This document shows, one piece after another, positions 5,510 to 5,933 of a DNA stretch of 5,933 nucleotides. This DNA comes from Chitinophagaceae bacterium (GTDB taxonomy: Bacteria > Bacteroidota > Bacteroidia > Chitinophagales > Chitinophagaceae). Under the pieces are notes generated by a model that saw nothing but the letters and a program-made list of their open reading frames with translations, had not been told where the DNA came from and did not search any database. Both the position numbers and the translations under genes were made by a program. The stretch's first letter is position 1, and each line of letters starts with the position of its first letter. The stretch lies in assembly GCA_025963615.1 (NCBI GenBank), contig JAOQAL010000038.1, positions 1 to 5,933 of the forward strand, in the 5' to 3' direction.

Positions 5510-5933
5510 AATTCAGATATTATCTACCAAATCATTGCCGGCATCTCTTATAAACAGAGTTTCACCGAAAAGTATTGTGATAGAAGCGATTCCTTTTATT
5601 GAAACAGAACCTTTGCAAACAATCGAGGTGCAACAGGAAATAGAACAGGCCTCTATCAAATCAACTACCGTTATATTTACGAGTAAAAATGCCGTGGAGG
5701 CGGTCATAGCCGGATTGGAAGATCAACAGCCGGATTGGGATATTTATTGCATTGGCCATACTACTAAAGAATCAGTCAGTGATTATTTTGGCGAAGAAAA
5801 AATCCTGGGTACGGCAGACAACGCCGCTGACCTGGCTGAATTAATTGTTGAAGAAGGTAACCCCGGTGAAGCCGTATTTTTTTGCGGCAACCGGCGCCGG
5901 GATGAGTTGCCGGACATCTTAAGAGCAAATGAC
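5496..5933 (+). CDS. hemD: Uroporphyrinogen-III synthase, N-terminal 146 residues (cut by window edge)
   Basis: Cyclises hydroxymethylbilane with inversion of ring D to uroporphyrinogen III. The frame opens at ATG 5496, 14 nt inside the end of hemC, and stays open to the window edge. The family is poorly conserved, but the expected landmarks are present: VIFTSKNAVEAV (59-70), the CIGHTTKESV segment (85-94) matching the usual VG-x-x-T-A region, and FFCGNRRRDELPDIL (128-142) matching the RG-x-x-x-R-x-x-L region. Position directly after hemC strongly supports the assignment. About 100 residues are expected to be missing. The overlap suggests translational coupling with hemC. Confidence 0.9.
   Translation, partial: MQENKIQILSTKSLPASLINRVSPKSIVIEAIPFIETEPLQTIEVQQEIEQASIKSTTVIFTSKNAVEAVIAGLEDQQPDWDIYCIGHTTKESVSDYFGEEKILGTADNAADLAELIVEEGNPGEAVFFCGNRRRDELPDILRAND

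Overview
This window looks like a chromosomal segment of a Bacteroidota bacterium. The protein sequences and the sparse, disordered intergenic repeats suggest the Chitinophagia/Sphingobacteriia side, but that finer placement is an impression. Supporting signs are the TAnnTTTG-type promoter boxes, weak or absent Shine-Dalgarno sequences, a type 2-like isoleucyl-tRNA synthetase with a GxHH signature, and a ferrochelatase with a cysteine-bearing internal segment. By eye the GC content is moderate. No phage, plasmid, transposase or CRISPR signature is visible.

Layout: positions 1-1240 (minus) hold the N-terminal 413 residues of IleRS (ileS), cut by the window edge. Positions 1241-1466 hold a dense repeat made of 7-bp units arranged as two hairpin-forming copies, with a probable ileS promoter at its edge. 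Positions 1467-2015 (minus) encode HemJ, a membrane protoporphyrinogen IX oxidase. Positions 2031-2087 hold a second, unrelated 7-bp tandem array, interrupted by a 15-bp palindromic element, and it runs into the 3' end of the ferrochelatase gene hemH (2052-3095, minus). A divergent promoter region (3096-3310) separates hemH from hemA (3311-4549), hemC (4559-5509) and hemD (5496 to the right edge), all on plus.

The five hem genes cover the C5-pathway entry step (HemA, glutamyl-tRNA reductase), two tetrapyrrole-forming steps (HemC, HemD) and the last two steps of protoheme synthesis (HemJ, then HemH). They form two divergent units: hemH-hemJ leftward and hemA-hemC-hemD rightward. HemA competes for charged Glu-tRNA, so it is the usual control point. 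Its promoter region carries three TGACA/TGTCA half-sites next to the -33 box, which could be an operator.

I found no convincing new multi-gene system; the genes are housekeeping. The parts most worth a second look are the repeats: two different heptamer-based arrays flank hemJ, one of them supplies the C-terminus and stop codon of ferrochelatase, and a similar sequence appears to sit in frame inside hemC as an extra loop. The ferrochelatase also seems to have an incomplete set of cysteines in the segment that binds a [2Fe-2S] cluster in related enzymes.
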